Positions 27,001 to 40,400 of a DNA stretch of 64,000 nucleotides are shown in pieces. The stretch covers positions 4,364,199 to 4,428,198 of the forward strand of contig NC_052621.1 in the NCBI RefSeq assembly GCF_016545825.1, read 5' to 3'. Below the pieces are notes generated by a model. The model saw nothing but the letters and a program-made list of their open reading frames with translations. It did not search any database and was not told the origin of the DNA. Made by a program: the position numbers and the translations under genes. Source of the DNA: Eucalyptus grandis. Taxonomy: Eukaryota; Streptophyta; Magnoliopsida; Myrtales; Myrtaceae. Position 1 is the first letter of the stretch. Every line of letters starts with the position of its first letter.

Positions 27001-27717
27001 AAAATCTATTATGAAATTTGAAATAGTTCATCACATCATGTATAAATTAAAAGTATGAAGAAACAGTTGATTGCATGGAAGAGAAGCTGCAATGTCAATA
27101 AAACAGAGATAAATGACTCGTTTTTTGTGAGAGTGAGTCTGTAAAAATGTTAGTCCGGAGCAAATTAAAGCGGGGGTCTAAAGTGGTGAAATGATCTTGA
27201 AATTTGATTTGTGGCCCTATCGAAGTGAGACAATGGTGAGCTGTAAAATCTATTTTGAATTTTGAAATAGTTCATCACACCATGTATAAATTAAATAAAG
27301 TTTTTCAAAGTTTTGTTGCAACAGTGAGCTGTAAAATCTATTGTGAAATTTGAAATAGTTCATCACACCATGTATAAATTAAAAATACAAGGAACAATTG
27401 ATTGCATGGAAGAGAAGCCTGCAATGTCAATAAAACAGAGATAAATGACTCGTTTTTTTTTGTGAGAGTGAGTCTGTAAAAATGTTAGTGTGGAGCATAT
27501 TAAACTGGGGGTCTAAAGTGGTGAAATGATCTTGAAATTTGATTTGTGGCCCTATCAAAGTGAGACAACAGTGAGCTGTAAAATCTATTTTGAATTTTGA
27601 AATAGTTCATCACACCATGTATAAATTAAATAAAGTTTTTCAAAGTTTTGTTGCAACAAAGTGAGCTGTAAAATCTATTATGAAATTTGAAATAGTTCAT
27701 CACACCATGTATAAATT
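21046..27717. repeat. three successive 7-mer HOR units
   Basis: Class A junctions near 21046, 23269, 25496 and 27718 give units of 2,223, 2,227 and 2,222 bp. Each runs A-B-C-D-D-E-F. The second D varies between units, for example TATGACGAAC versus TATGACTAAC near 26717. Confidence 0.87.
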
Positions 27718-30700
27718 AAAAGTATGAAGAACAGTTGATTTTATGGAAGAGAAGCCTGCAATGTCAATAAAACAGAGATAAATGACTCGTCCCTTCGTGA
27801 GAGTGAGTTTGTAAAAATGTTAGTCGAAGCACATTAAAGCTGGGGTCTAAAGTGGTGAAATGATCTTGAAATTTGATTTGTGGCCCTGTTGAAGTGAGAC
27901 AACAGTGAGCTGTAATTTCAAAGTTTTGTGCAACAGTGAGCTGTAAATTCTATTATGAAATTTGAAATAGTTCATCACACCATGTATAAATTAAAAGTAC
28001 AAAGAACAGTTGATTGCATGGAAGAGAAGCCTGCAATGTCAATAAAACAGAGATAAATTACTCGTTTTTTTGTGAGAGTGACTCTATAAAAATGTTAGTT
28101 TGGAGCACATTAAACTGGGGTCTAAAGTGGTGAAATGATCTTGAAATTTGATTTGTGGCCCTGTCGAAGTGACACAAAAAGTGAGCTGTAATTTCAAAGT
28201 TTTGTGCAACAGATGAGCTGCAAATTCTAGTATGAAATTTGAAATAGTTCATCACACCATGTATAAATTAAAAGTATGAAGAACAGTTGATTGCATGGAA
28301 CGAAGCCTGCAATGTCAATAAAACAGAGATAAATGACTCGTTTTTGTGAGAGTGAGTCCGTAAAAATGTTAGTACGGAGCACATTAAAGCGTGGGTCTAA
28401 AGTGGTGAAATGATCTTGAAATTTGATTTGTGGCCCCTGTCGAAGTGAGACAACGGTGAGCTGTTGAATCTATTCTGAATTTTGAAATAGTTCATCACAC
28501 CATGTATAAATTAAATAAATTTTTCAAAGTTTTGTTGCAACAGTGAGCTGTAAAATCTATTATGAAATTTGAAATAGTTCATCACACCATGTATAAATTA
28601 AAAGTATGACGAACAGTTGATTGCATGGAAGAGAAGCCTGCAATGTCAATAAAATAGAGATAAATGACTTGTTTTTTTGTGAGAGTGAGTCCATAAAAAT
28701 GTTAGTCCGGAGCACATTAAAGGCGGGGGTCTAAAGTGGTGAAGTGATCTTGAAATTTGATTTGTGGCCCCTGTCGAAGTGAGACAACAAAGTGAGCTGT
28801 TGAATCTATTCTGAATTTTGAAATAGTTCATCACACCATGTATAAATTAAATAAATTTTTCAAAGTTTTGTTGCAACAGTGAGCTGTAAAATCTATTATG
28901 AAATTTGAAATAGTTCATCACATCATGTATAAATTAAAAGTATGAAGAACAGTTGATTGCATGGAAGAGAAGCTGCAATGTCAATAAAACAGAGATAAAT
29001 GACTCGTTTTTTGTGAGAGTGAGTCCGTAAAAATGTTAGTTTTGGAGCAAATTAAAGCTGGGGGTCTAAAGTGGTGAAATGATCTTGAAATTTGATTTGT
29101 GGCCCTATCGAAGTGAGACAACGGTGAGCTGTAAAATCTATTTTGAATTTTGAAATAGTTCATCACACCATGTATAAATTAAATAAAGTTTTTCAAAGTT
29201 TTGTTGCAACAAGATGAGCTGTAAAATCTATTGTGAAATTTGAAATATTTCATCACACCATGTATAAATTAAAAATACAAGGAACAATTGATTGCATGGA
29301 AGAGAAGCCTGCAATGTCAATAAAACGAGAGATAAATGACTCGTTTTTTTGTGAGAGTGAGTCTGTAAAAATGTTAGTGTGGAGCATATTAAACGGGGGT
29401 CTAAAGTGGTGAAATGATCTTGAAATTTGATTTGTGGCCCTATCAAAGTGAGACAACAAAGTGAGCTGTAAAATCTATTTTGAATTTTGAAATAGTTCAT
29501 CACACCATGTATAAATTAAATAAAGTTTTTCAAAGTTTTGTTGCAACAAAGTGAGCTGTAAAATCTATTATGAAATTTGAAATAGTTCATCACACCATGT
29601 ATAAATTAAAAGTATGAAGAACAGTTGATTTTATGGAAGAGAAGCCTGCAATGTCAATAAAACGAGAGATAAATGACTCGCCCTTACGTGAGAGTGAGTT
29701 TGTAAAAATGTTAGTCCAAGCACATTAAACTGGGGTCTAAAGTGGTGAAATGATCTTGAAATTTGATTTGTGGCCCTGTTGAAGTGAGACAACGGTGAGC
29801 TGTAATTTCAAAGTTTTGTGCAACAAATGAGCTGTAAATTCTATTATGAAATTTGAAATAGTTCATCACACCATGTATAAATTAAAAGTACAAAGAACAG
29901 TTGATTGCATGGAAGAGAAGCCTGCAATGTCAATAAAACATAGATAAATTACTCGTTTTTGTGAGAGTGACTCTATAAAAATGTTAGTTTGGAGCACATT
30001 AAACGGGGGTCTAAAGTGGTGAAATGATCTTGAAATTTGATTTGTGGCCCCGTCAAGTGACACAAAGTGAGCTGTAATTTCAAAGTTTTGTGCAAAATGA
30101 TGAGCTGCAAATTCTAGTATGAAATTTGAAATAGTTCATCACACCATGTATAAATTAAAAGTATGAAGAACAGTTGATTGCATGGAACGAAGCTGCAATG
30201 TCAATAAAATAGAGATAAATGACGTTTTTTTGTGAGAGTGAGTCCGTAAAAATGTTAGTCCTGGAGCACATTAAACCGTGGGTCTAAAGTGGTGAAATGA
30301 TCTTGAAATTTGATTTGTGGCCCTGTCGAAGTGAGACAACAAGTGAGCTGTTGAATCTATTCTGAATTTTGAAATAGTTCATCACACCATGTATAAATTA
30401 AATAAATTTTTCAAAGTTTTGTTGCAACAGTGAGCTGTAAAATCTATTATGAAATTTGAAATAGTTCATCACACCATGTATAAATTAAAAGTATGAAGAA
30501 CAGTTGATTGCATGGAAGAGAAGCCTGCAATGTCAATAAAATAGAGATAAATGACTTGTTTTTTTGTGAGAGTGAGTCCATAAAAATGTTAGTCCGGAGC
30601 ACATTAAAGGCGGGGGTCTAAAGTGGTGAAGTGATCTTGAAATTTGATTTGTGGCCCCTGTCGAAGTGAGACAACGGTGAGCTGTTGAATCTATTCTGAA

Positions 30701-31492
30701 TTTTGAAATAGTTCATCACACCATGTATAAATTAAATAAATTTTTCAAAGTTTTGTTGCAACAGTGAGCTGTAAAATCTATTATGAAATTTGAAATAGTT
30801 CATCACATCATGTATAAATTAAAAAGTATGAAGAACAATTGATTGCATGGAAGAGAAGCCTGCAATGTCAATAAAACAGAGATAAATGACTCGTTTTTTG
30901 TGAGAGTGAGTCTGTAAAAATGTTAGTGTGGAGCAAATTAAACCGGGGGTCTAAAGTGGTGAAATGATCTTGAAATTTGATTTGTGGCCCTATCGAAGTG
31001 AGACAACAAAGTGAGCTGTAAAATCTATTTTGAATTTTGAAATAGTTCATCACACCATGTATAAATTAAATAAAGTTTTTCAAAGTTTTGTTGCAACAAA
31101 GTGAGCTGTAAAATCTATTGTGAAATTTGAAATAGTTCATCACACCATGTATAAATTAAAAATACAAGGAACAATTGATTGCATGGAAGAGAAGCCTGCA
31201 ATGTCAATAAAACGAGAGATAAATGACTCGTTTTTTTGTGAGAGTGAGTCTGTAAAAATGTTAGTGTGGAGCATATTAAACGGGGGTCTAAAGTGGTGAA
31301 ATGATCTTGAAATTTGATTTGTGGCCCTATCAAAGTGAGACAACGGTGAGCTGTAAAATCTATTTTGAATTTTGAAATAGTTCATCACACCATGTATAAA
31401 TTAAATAAAGTTTTTCAAAGTTTTGTTGCAACAAGTGAGCTGTAAAATCTATTATGAAATTTGAAATAGTTCATCACACCATGTATAAATTA
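27718..31492. repeat. two 6-mer HOR units inside the 7-mer/8-mer zone
   Basis: Class A junctions near 27718, 29610 and 31493 give 1,892 and 1,883 bp. The order returns to A-B-C-D-E-F, showing that 6-mer and 7-mer forms are interspersed rather than forming two clean blocks. Confidence 0.85.
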
Positions 31493-34400
31493 AAAGTATG
31501 AAGAACAGTTGATTTTATGGAAGAGAAGCCTGCAATGTCAATAAAACAGAGATAAATGACTCGTCCTTCCGTGAGAGTGAGTTTGTAAAAATGTTAGTCC
31601 GAAGCACATTAAAGGCGGGGGTCTAAAGTGGTGAAATGATCTTGAAATTTGATTTGTGGCCCTGTTGAAGTGAGACAACGGTGAGCTGTAATTTCAAAGT
31701 TTTGTGCAACAAATGAGCTGTAAATTCTATTATGAAATTTGAAATAGTTCATCACACCATGTATAAATTAAAAGTACAAAGAACAGTTGATTGCATGGAA
31801 GAGAAGCCTGCAATGTCAATAAAACATAGATAAATTACTTTTTTTTTGAGAGTGACTCTATAAAAATGTTAGTTTGGAGCACATTAAAGCGGGGGTCTAA
31901 AGTGGTGAAATGATCTTGAAATTTGATTTGTGGCCCTGTCGAAGTGACACAACAAAGGTGAGCTGTAATTTCAAAGTTTTGTGCAACATGAGCTGCAAAT
32001 TCTAGTATGAAATTTGAAATAGTTCATCACACCATGTATAAATTAAAAGTATGAAGAACAGTTGATTGCATGGAACAGAAGCTCGCAATGTCAATAAAAC
32101 AGAGATAAATGACTCGTTTTTTTGTGAGAGTGAGTCCGTAAAAATGTTAGTCCGGGAGCACATTAAAGCGTGGGTCTAAAGTGGTGAAATGATCTTGAAA
32201 TTTGATTTGTGGCCCTGTCGAAGTGAGACAACGGTGAGCTGTTGAATCTATTCTGAATTTTGAAATAGTTCATCACACCATGTATAAATTAAATAAATTT
32301 TTCAAAGTTTTGTTGCAATGATGAGCTGTAAAATCTATTATGAAATTTGAAATAGTTCATCACACCATGTATAAATTAAAAGTATGACGAACAGTTGATT
32401 GCATGGAAGAGAAGCCTGCAATGTCAATAAAATAGAGATAAATGACTTGTTTTTGTGAGAGTGAGTCCATAAAAATGTTAGTCCGGAGCACATTAAACCG
32501 GGGGTCTAAAGTGGTGAAGTGATCTTGAAATTTGATTTGTGGCCCTGTCGAAGTGAGACAACAAAGTGAGCTGTTGAATCTATTCTGAATTTTGAAATAG
32601 TTCATCACACCATGTATAAATTAAATAAATTTTTCAAAGTTTTGTTGTGAGTGAGCTGTAAAATCTATTATGAAATTTGAAATAGTTCATCACACCATGT
32701 ATAAATTAAAAGTATGACGAACAGTTGATTGCATGGAAGAGAAGCCCGCAATGTCAATAAAATAGAGATAAATGACTTGTTTTTTTGTGAGAGTGAGTCC
32801 ATAAAAATGTTAGTCCTGGAGCACATTAAGCGGGGTCTAAAGTGGTGAAGTGATCTTGAAATTTGATTTGTGGCCCTGTCGAAGTGAGACAACAAAGTGA
32901 GCTGTTGAATCTATTCTGAATTTTGAAATAGTTCATCACACCATGTATAAATTAAATAAATTTTTCAAAGTTTTGTTGCAACAGTGAGCTGTAAAATCTA
33001 TTATGAAATTTGAAATCGTTCATCACATCATGTATAAATTAAAAGTATGAAGAACAAGTTGATTGCATGGAAGAGAAGCTGCAATGTCAATAAAACAGAG
33101 ATAAATGACTCGTTTTTTTTGTGAGAGTGAGTCTGTAAAAATGTTAGTCCTGGAGCAAATTAAACTGGGGGTCTAAAGTGGTGAAATGATCTTGAAATTT
33201 GATTTGTGGCCCTATCGAAGTGAGACAACGGTGAGCTGTAAAATCTATTTTGAATTTTGAAATAGTTCATCACACCATGTATAAATTAAATAAAGTTTTT
33301 CAAAGTTTTGTTGCAACATGTGAGCTGTAAAATCTATTGTGAAATTTGAAATAGTTCATCACACCATGTATAAATTAAAAATACAAGGAACAATTGATTG
33401 CATGGAAGAGAAGCTGCAATGTCAATAAAACAGAGATAAATGACTCGTTTTTTGTGAGAGTGAGTCTGTAAAAATGTTAGTGTGGAGCATATTAAAGCTG
33501 GGGGTCTAAAGTGGTGAAATGATCTTGAAATTTGATTTGTGGCCCTATCAAAGTGAGACAACAAAGTGAGCTGTAAAATCTATTTTGAATTTTGAAATAG
33601 TTCATCACACCTTGTATAAATTAAATAAAGTTTTTCAAAGTTTTGTTGCAAGAGTGAGCTGTAAAATCTATTATGAAATTTGAAATAGTTCATCACACCA
33701 TGTATAAATTAAAAGTATGAAGAACAGTTGATTTTATGGAAGAGAAGCCTGCAATGTCAATAAAACAGAGATAAATGACTCGTCCTTCGTGAGAGTGAGT
33801 TTGTAAAAATGTTAGTACGAAGCACATTAAAGCGGGGGTCTAAAGTGGTGAAATGATCTTGAAATTTGATTTGTGGCCCTGTTGAAGTGAGACAACAAAG
33901 TGAGCTGTAATTTCAAAGTTTTGTGCAACGATGAGCTGTAAATTCTATTATGAAATTTGAAATAGTTCATCACACCATGTATAAATTAAAAGTACAAAGA
34001 ACAGTTGATTGCATGGAAGAGAAGCCTGCAATGTCAATAAAACATAGATAAATTACTCGTTTTTTTGTGAGAGTGACTCTATAAAAATGTTAGTTTGGAG
34101 CACATTAAACTGGGGGTCTAAAGTGGTGAAATGATCTTGAAATTTGATTTGTGGCCCTGTCGAAGTGACACAACAGTGAGCTGTAATTTCAAAGTTTTGT
34201 GCAATGATGAGCTGCAAATTCTAGTATGAAATTTGAAATAGTTCATCACACCATGTATAAATTAAAAGTATGAAGAACAGTTGATTGCATGGAAGAGAAG
34301 CCTGCAATGTCAATAAAACAGAGATAAATGACTCGTTTTTGTGAGAGTGAGTCCGTAAAAATGTTAGTGTGGAGCACATTAAGCGTAGGTCTAAAGTGGT

Positions 34401-37400
34401 GAAATGATCTTGAAATTTGATTTGTGGCCCGTCGAAGTGAGACAACAGTGAGCTGTTGAATCTATTCTGAATTTTGAAATAGTTCATCACACCATGTATA
34501 AATTAAATAAATTTTTCAAAGTTTTGTTGCAAAGAGTGAGCTGTAAAATCTATTATGAAATTTGAAATAGTTCATCACACCATGTATAAATTAAAAGTAT
34601 GAAGAACAGTTGATTGCATGGAAGAGAAGCCTGCAATGTCAATAAAATAGAGATAAATGACTTGTTTTTTGTGAGAGTGAGTCCATAAAAATGTTAGTCC
34701 GGAGCACATTAAACGGGGGTCTAAAGTGGTGAAGTGATCTTGAAATTTGATTTGTGGCCCTTGTCGAAGTGAGACAACGGTGAGCTGTTGAATCTATTCT
34801 GAATTTTGAAATAGTTCATCACACCATGTATAAATTAAATAAATTTTTCAAAGTTTTGTTGCAACAAAGTGAGCTGTAAAATCTATTATGAAATTTGAAA
34901 TAGTTCATCACACCATGTATAAATTAAAAGTATGACGAGCAGTTGATTGCATGGAAGAGAAGCCTGCAATGTCAATAAAATAGAGATAAATGACTCGTTT
35001 TTTGTGAGAGTGAGTCCATAAAAATGTTAGTCTCGAGCACATTAAACTGGGGGTCTAAAGTGGTGAAGTGATCTTGAAATTTGATTTGTGGCCCTGTCGA
35101 AGTGAGACAACAGTGAGCTGTTGAATCTATTCTGAATTTTGAAATAGTTCATCACACCATGTATAAATTAAATAAATTTTTCAAAGTTTTGTTGCAACAG
35201 TGAGCTGTAAAATCTATTATGAAATTTGAAATAGTTCATCACACCATGTATAAATTAAAAGTATGAAGAACAGTTGATTGCATGGAAGAGAAGCTGCAAT
35301 GTCAATAAAATAGAGATAAATGACTTGTTTTTTGTGAGAGTGAGTCCATAAAAATGTTAGTCCGGGAGCACATTAAACGGGGGTCTAAAGTGGTGAAGTG
35401 ATCTTGAAATTTGATTTGTGGCCCTGTCGAAGTGAGACAACAAAGTGAGCTGTTGAATCTATTCTGAATTTTGAAATAGTTCATCACACCATGTATAAAT
35501 TAAATAAATTTTTCAAAGTTTTGTTGCAACAGTGAGCTGTAAAATCTATTATGAAATTTGAAATCGTTCATCACATCATGTATAAATTAAAAGTATGAAG
35601 AACAGTTGATTGCATGGAAGAGAAGCCTGCAATGTCAATAAAAAGAGAGATAAATGACTCGTTTTTGTGAGAGTGAGTCGTAAAAATGTTAGTCCGGAGC
35701 AAATTAAACTGGGGGTCTAAAGTGGTGAAATGATCTTGAAATTTGATTTGTGGCCCTATCGAAGTGAGACAACAAAGTGAGCTGTAAAATCTATTTTGAA
35801 TTTTGAAATAGTTCATCACACCATGTATAAATTAAATAAAGTTTTTCAAAGTTTTGTTGCAACAAAGTGAGCTGTAAAATCTATTGTGAAATTTGAAATA
35901 GTTCATCACACCATGTATAAATTAAAAATACAAGGAACAATTGATTGCATGGAAGAGAAGCTGCAATGTCAATAAAACAGAGATAAATGACTCGTTTTTT
36001 TGTGAGAGTGAGTCTGTAAAAATGTTAGTGTGGAGCATATTAAAGGCGGGGTCTAAAGTGGTGAAATGATCTTGAAATTTGATTTGTGGCCCTATCAAAG
36101 TGAGACAACAGTGAGCTGTAAAATCTATTTTGAATTTTGAAATAGTTCATCACACCTTGTATAAATTAAATAAAGTTTTTCAAAGTTTTGTTGCAACAAA
36201 GTGAGCTGTAAAATCTATTATGAAATTTGAAATAGTTCATCACACCATGTATAAATTAAAAGTATGAAGAAAGTTGATTTTATGGAAGAGAAGCCTGCAA
36301 TGTCAATAAAACGAGAGATAAATGACTCGTCCTTTCGTGAGAGTGAGTTTGTAAAAATGTTAGTCGAAGCACATTAAACGGGGGTCTAAAGTGGTGAAAT
36401 GATCTTGAAATTTGATTTGTGGCCCTGTTGAAGTGAGACAACGGTGAGCTGTAATTTCAAAGTTTTGTGCAACTTGTGAGCTGTAAATTCTATTATGAAA
36501 TTTGAAATAGTTCATCACACCATGTATAAATTAAAAGTACAAAGAACAGTTGATTGCATGGAAGAGAAGCCTGCAATGTCAATAAAACATAGATAAATTA
36601 CTCGTTTTTTGTGAGAGTGACTCTATAAAAATGTTAGTTTGGAGCACATTAAGCTGGGGTCTAAAGTGGTGAAATGATCTTGAAATTTGATTTGTGGCCC
36701 CTGTGAAGTGACACAACGGTGAGCTGTAATTTCAAAGTTTTGTGCAACATGAGCTGCAAATTCTAGTATGAAATTTGAAATAGTTCATCACACCATGTAT
36801 AAATTAAAAGTATGAAGAACAGTTGATTGCATGGAAGAAGCCTGCAATGTCAATAAAACAGAGATAAATGACTCGTTTTTGTGAGAGTGAGTCCGTAAAA
36901 ATGTTAGTCCGGAGCACATTAAACTGTGGGTCTAAAGTGGTGAAATGATCTTGAAATTTGATTTGTGGCCCTGTCGAAGTGAGACAACGGTGAGCTGTTG
37001 AATCTATTCTGAATTTTGAAATAGTTCATCACACCATGTATAAATTAAATAAATTTTTCAAAGTTTTGTTGCAATGAGTGAGCTGTAAAATCTATTATGA
37101 AATTTGAAATAGTTCATCACACCATGTATAAATTAAAAGTATGAAGAACAGTTGATTGCATGGAAGAGAAGCCTGCAATGTCAATAAAATAGAGATAAAT
37201 GACTTGTTTTTTTGTGAGAGTGAGTCCATAAAAATGTTAGTCCGGAGCACATTAAACTGGGGGTCTAAAGTGGTGAAGTGATCTTGAAATTTGATTTGTG
37301 GCCCTGTCGAAGTGAGACAACAGTGAGCTGTTGAATCTATTCTGAATTTTGAAATAGTTCATCACACCATGTATAAATTAAATAAATTTTTCAAAGTTTT

Positions 37401-40400
37401 GTTGCAAGTGAGCTGTAAAATCTATTATGAAATTTGAAATAGTTCATCACACCATGTATAAATTAAAAGTATGACTAACAGTTGATTGCATGGAAGAGAA
37501 GCCTGCAATGTCAATAAAATAGAGATAAATGACTTGTTTTTTTGTGAGAGTGAGTCCATAAAAATGTTAGTCCGGAGCACATTCGGGGGTCTAAAGTGGT
37601 GAAGTGATCTTGAAATTTGATTTGTGGCCTGTCGAAGTGAGACAACGGTGAGCTGTTGAATCTATTCTGAATTTTGAAATAGTTCATCACACCATGTATA
37701 AATTAAATAAATTTTTCAAAGTTTTGTTGCAAAGTGAGCTGTAAAATCTATTATGAAATTTGAAATAGTTCATCACATCATGTATAAATTAAAAGTATGA
37801 AGAACAGTTGATTGCATGGAAGAGAAGCCTGCAATGTCAATAAAACAGAGATAAATGACTCGTTTTTTTTTGTGAGAGTGAGTCAGTAAAAATGTTAGTT
37901 GGAGCAAATTAAACGGGGGTCTAAAGTGGTGAAATGATCTTGAAATTTGATTTGTGGCCCTATCGAAGTGAGACAACAAAGTGAGCTGTAAAATCTATTT
38001 TGAATTTTGAAATAGTTCATCACACCATGTATAAATTAAATAAAGTTTTTCAAAGTTTTGTTGCAAAGTGAGCTGTAAAATCTATTATGAAATTTGAAAT
38101 AGTTCATCACACCATGTATAAATTAAAAATATGAAGAACAATTGATTGCATGGAAGAGAAGCTCGCAATGTCAATAAAACAGAGATAAATGACTCGTTTT
38201 TTGTGAGAGTGAGTCTGTAAAAATGTTAGTGTGGAGCATATTAAACGGGGGTCTAAAGTGGTGAAATGATCTTGAAATTTGATTTGTGGCCCTATCGAAG
38301 TGAGACAACGGTGAGCTGTAAAATCTATTTTGAATTTTGAAATAGTTCATCACACCATGTATAAATTAAATAAAGTTTTTCAAAGTTTTGTTGCAACAGT
38401 GAGCTGTAAAATCTATTGTGAAATTTGAAATATTTCATCACACCATGTATAAATTAAAAATACAAGGAACAATTGATTGCATGGAAGAGAAGCCTGCAAT
38501 GTCAATAAAAGAGATAAATGACTCGTTTTTTTGTGAGAGTGAGTCTGTAAAAATGTTAGTGTGGAGCATATTAAACTGGGGTCTAAAGTGGTGAAATGAT
38601 CTTGAAATTTGATTTGTGGCCCTATCAAAGTGAGACAACAGTGAGCTGTAAAATCTATTTTGAATTTTGAAATAGTTCATCACACCATGTATAAATTAAA
38701 TAAAGTTTTTCAAAGTTTTGTTGCAACAAAGTGAGCTGTAAAATCTATTATGAAATTTGAAATAGTTCATCACACCATGTATAAATTAAAAGTATGAAGA
38801 ACAGTTGATTTTATGGAAGAGAAGCCTGCAATGTCAATAAAACAGAGATAAATGACTCGTCCTTCTGTGAGAGTGAGTTTGTAAAAATGTTAGTCTGAAG
38901 CACATTAACCGGGGGTCTAAAGTGGTGAAATGATCTTGAAATTTGATTTGTGGCCCCTGTTGAAGTGAGACAACAAAGTGAGCTGTAATTTCAAAGTTTT
39001 GTGCAAAAAGTGAGCTGTAAATTCTATTATGAAATTTGAAATAGTTCATCACACCATGTATAAATTAAAAGTACAAAGAACAGTTGATTGCATGGAAGAG
39101 AAGCCTGCAATGTCAATAAAACATAGATAAATTACTCGTTTTTTTGTGAGAGTGACTCTATAAAAATGTTAGTTTGGAGCACATTAAACGGGGGTCTAAA
39201 GTGGTGAAATGATCTTGAAATTTGATTTGTGGCCCCGTCAAGTGACACAACAAAGTGAGCTGTAATTTCAAAGTTTTGTGCAAGATGAGCTGCAAATTCT
39301 AGTATGAAATTTGAAATAGTTCATCACACCATGTATAAATTAAAAGTATGAAGAACAGATTGATTGCATGGAAGAGAAGTCTGCAATGTCAATAAAACAG
39401 AGATAAATGACTCGTTTTTTTGTGAGAGTGAGTCCGTAAAAATGTTAGTCCGGGAGCACATTAAAGCGTGGGTCTAAAGTGGTGAAATGATCTTGAAATT
39501 TGATTTGTGGCCCCTGTCGAAGTGAGACAACGGTGAGCTGTTGAATCTATTCTGAATTTTGAAATAGTTCATCACACCATGTATAAATTAAATAAATTTT
39601 TCAAAGTTTTGTTGCAACAGTGAGCTGTAAAATCTATTATGAAATTTGAAATAGTTCATCACACCATGTATAAATTAAAAGTATGACTAACAGTTGATTG
39701 CATGGAAGAGAAGCCTGCAATGTCAATAAAATAGAGATAAATGACTTGTTTTTGTGAGAGTGAGTCCATAAAAATGTTAGTCACGGAGCACATTAAACTG
39801 GGGTCTAAAGTGGTGAAGTGATCTTGAAATTTGATTTGTGGCCCCTGTCGAAGTGAGACAACAGTGAGCTGTTGAATCTATTCTGAATTTTGAAATAGTT
39901 CATCACACCATGTATAAATTAAATAAATTTTTCAAAGTTTTGTTACAACGGTGAGCTGTAAAATCTATTATGAAATTTGAAATAGTTCATCACACCATGT
40001 ATAAATTAAAAGTATGAGGAACAGTTGATTGCATGGAAGAGAAGCCTGCAATGTCAATAAAATAGAGATAAATGACTTGTTTTTTTGTGAGAGTGAGTCC
40101 ATAAAAATGTTAGTCTGGAGCACATTAAACTGGGGGTCTAAAGTGGTGAAGTGATCTTGAAATTTGATTTGTGGCCCTGTCGAAGTGAGACAACAGTGAG
40201 CTGTTGAATCTATTCTGAATTTTGAAATAGTTCATCACACCATGTATAAATTAAATAAATTTTTCAAAGTTTTGTTGCAACAAAGTGAGCTGTAAAATCT
40301 ATTATGAAATTTGAAATAGTTCATCACATCATGTATAAATTAAAAGTATGAAGAACAGTTGATTGCATGGAAGAGAAGCCTGCAATGTCAATAAAACGAG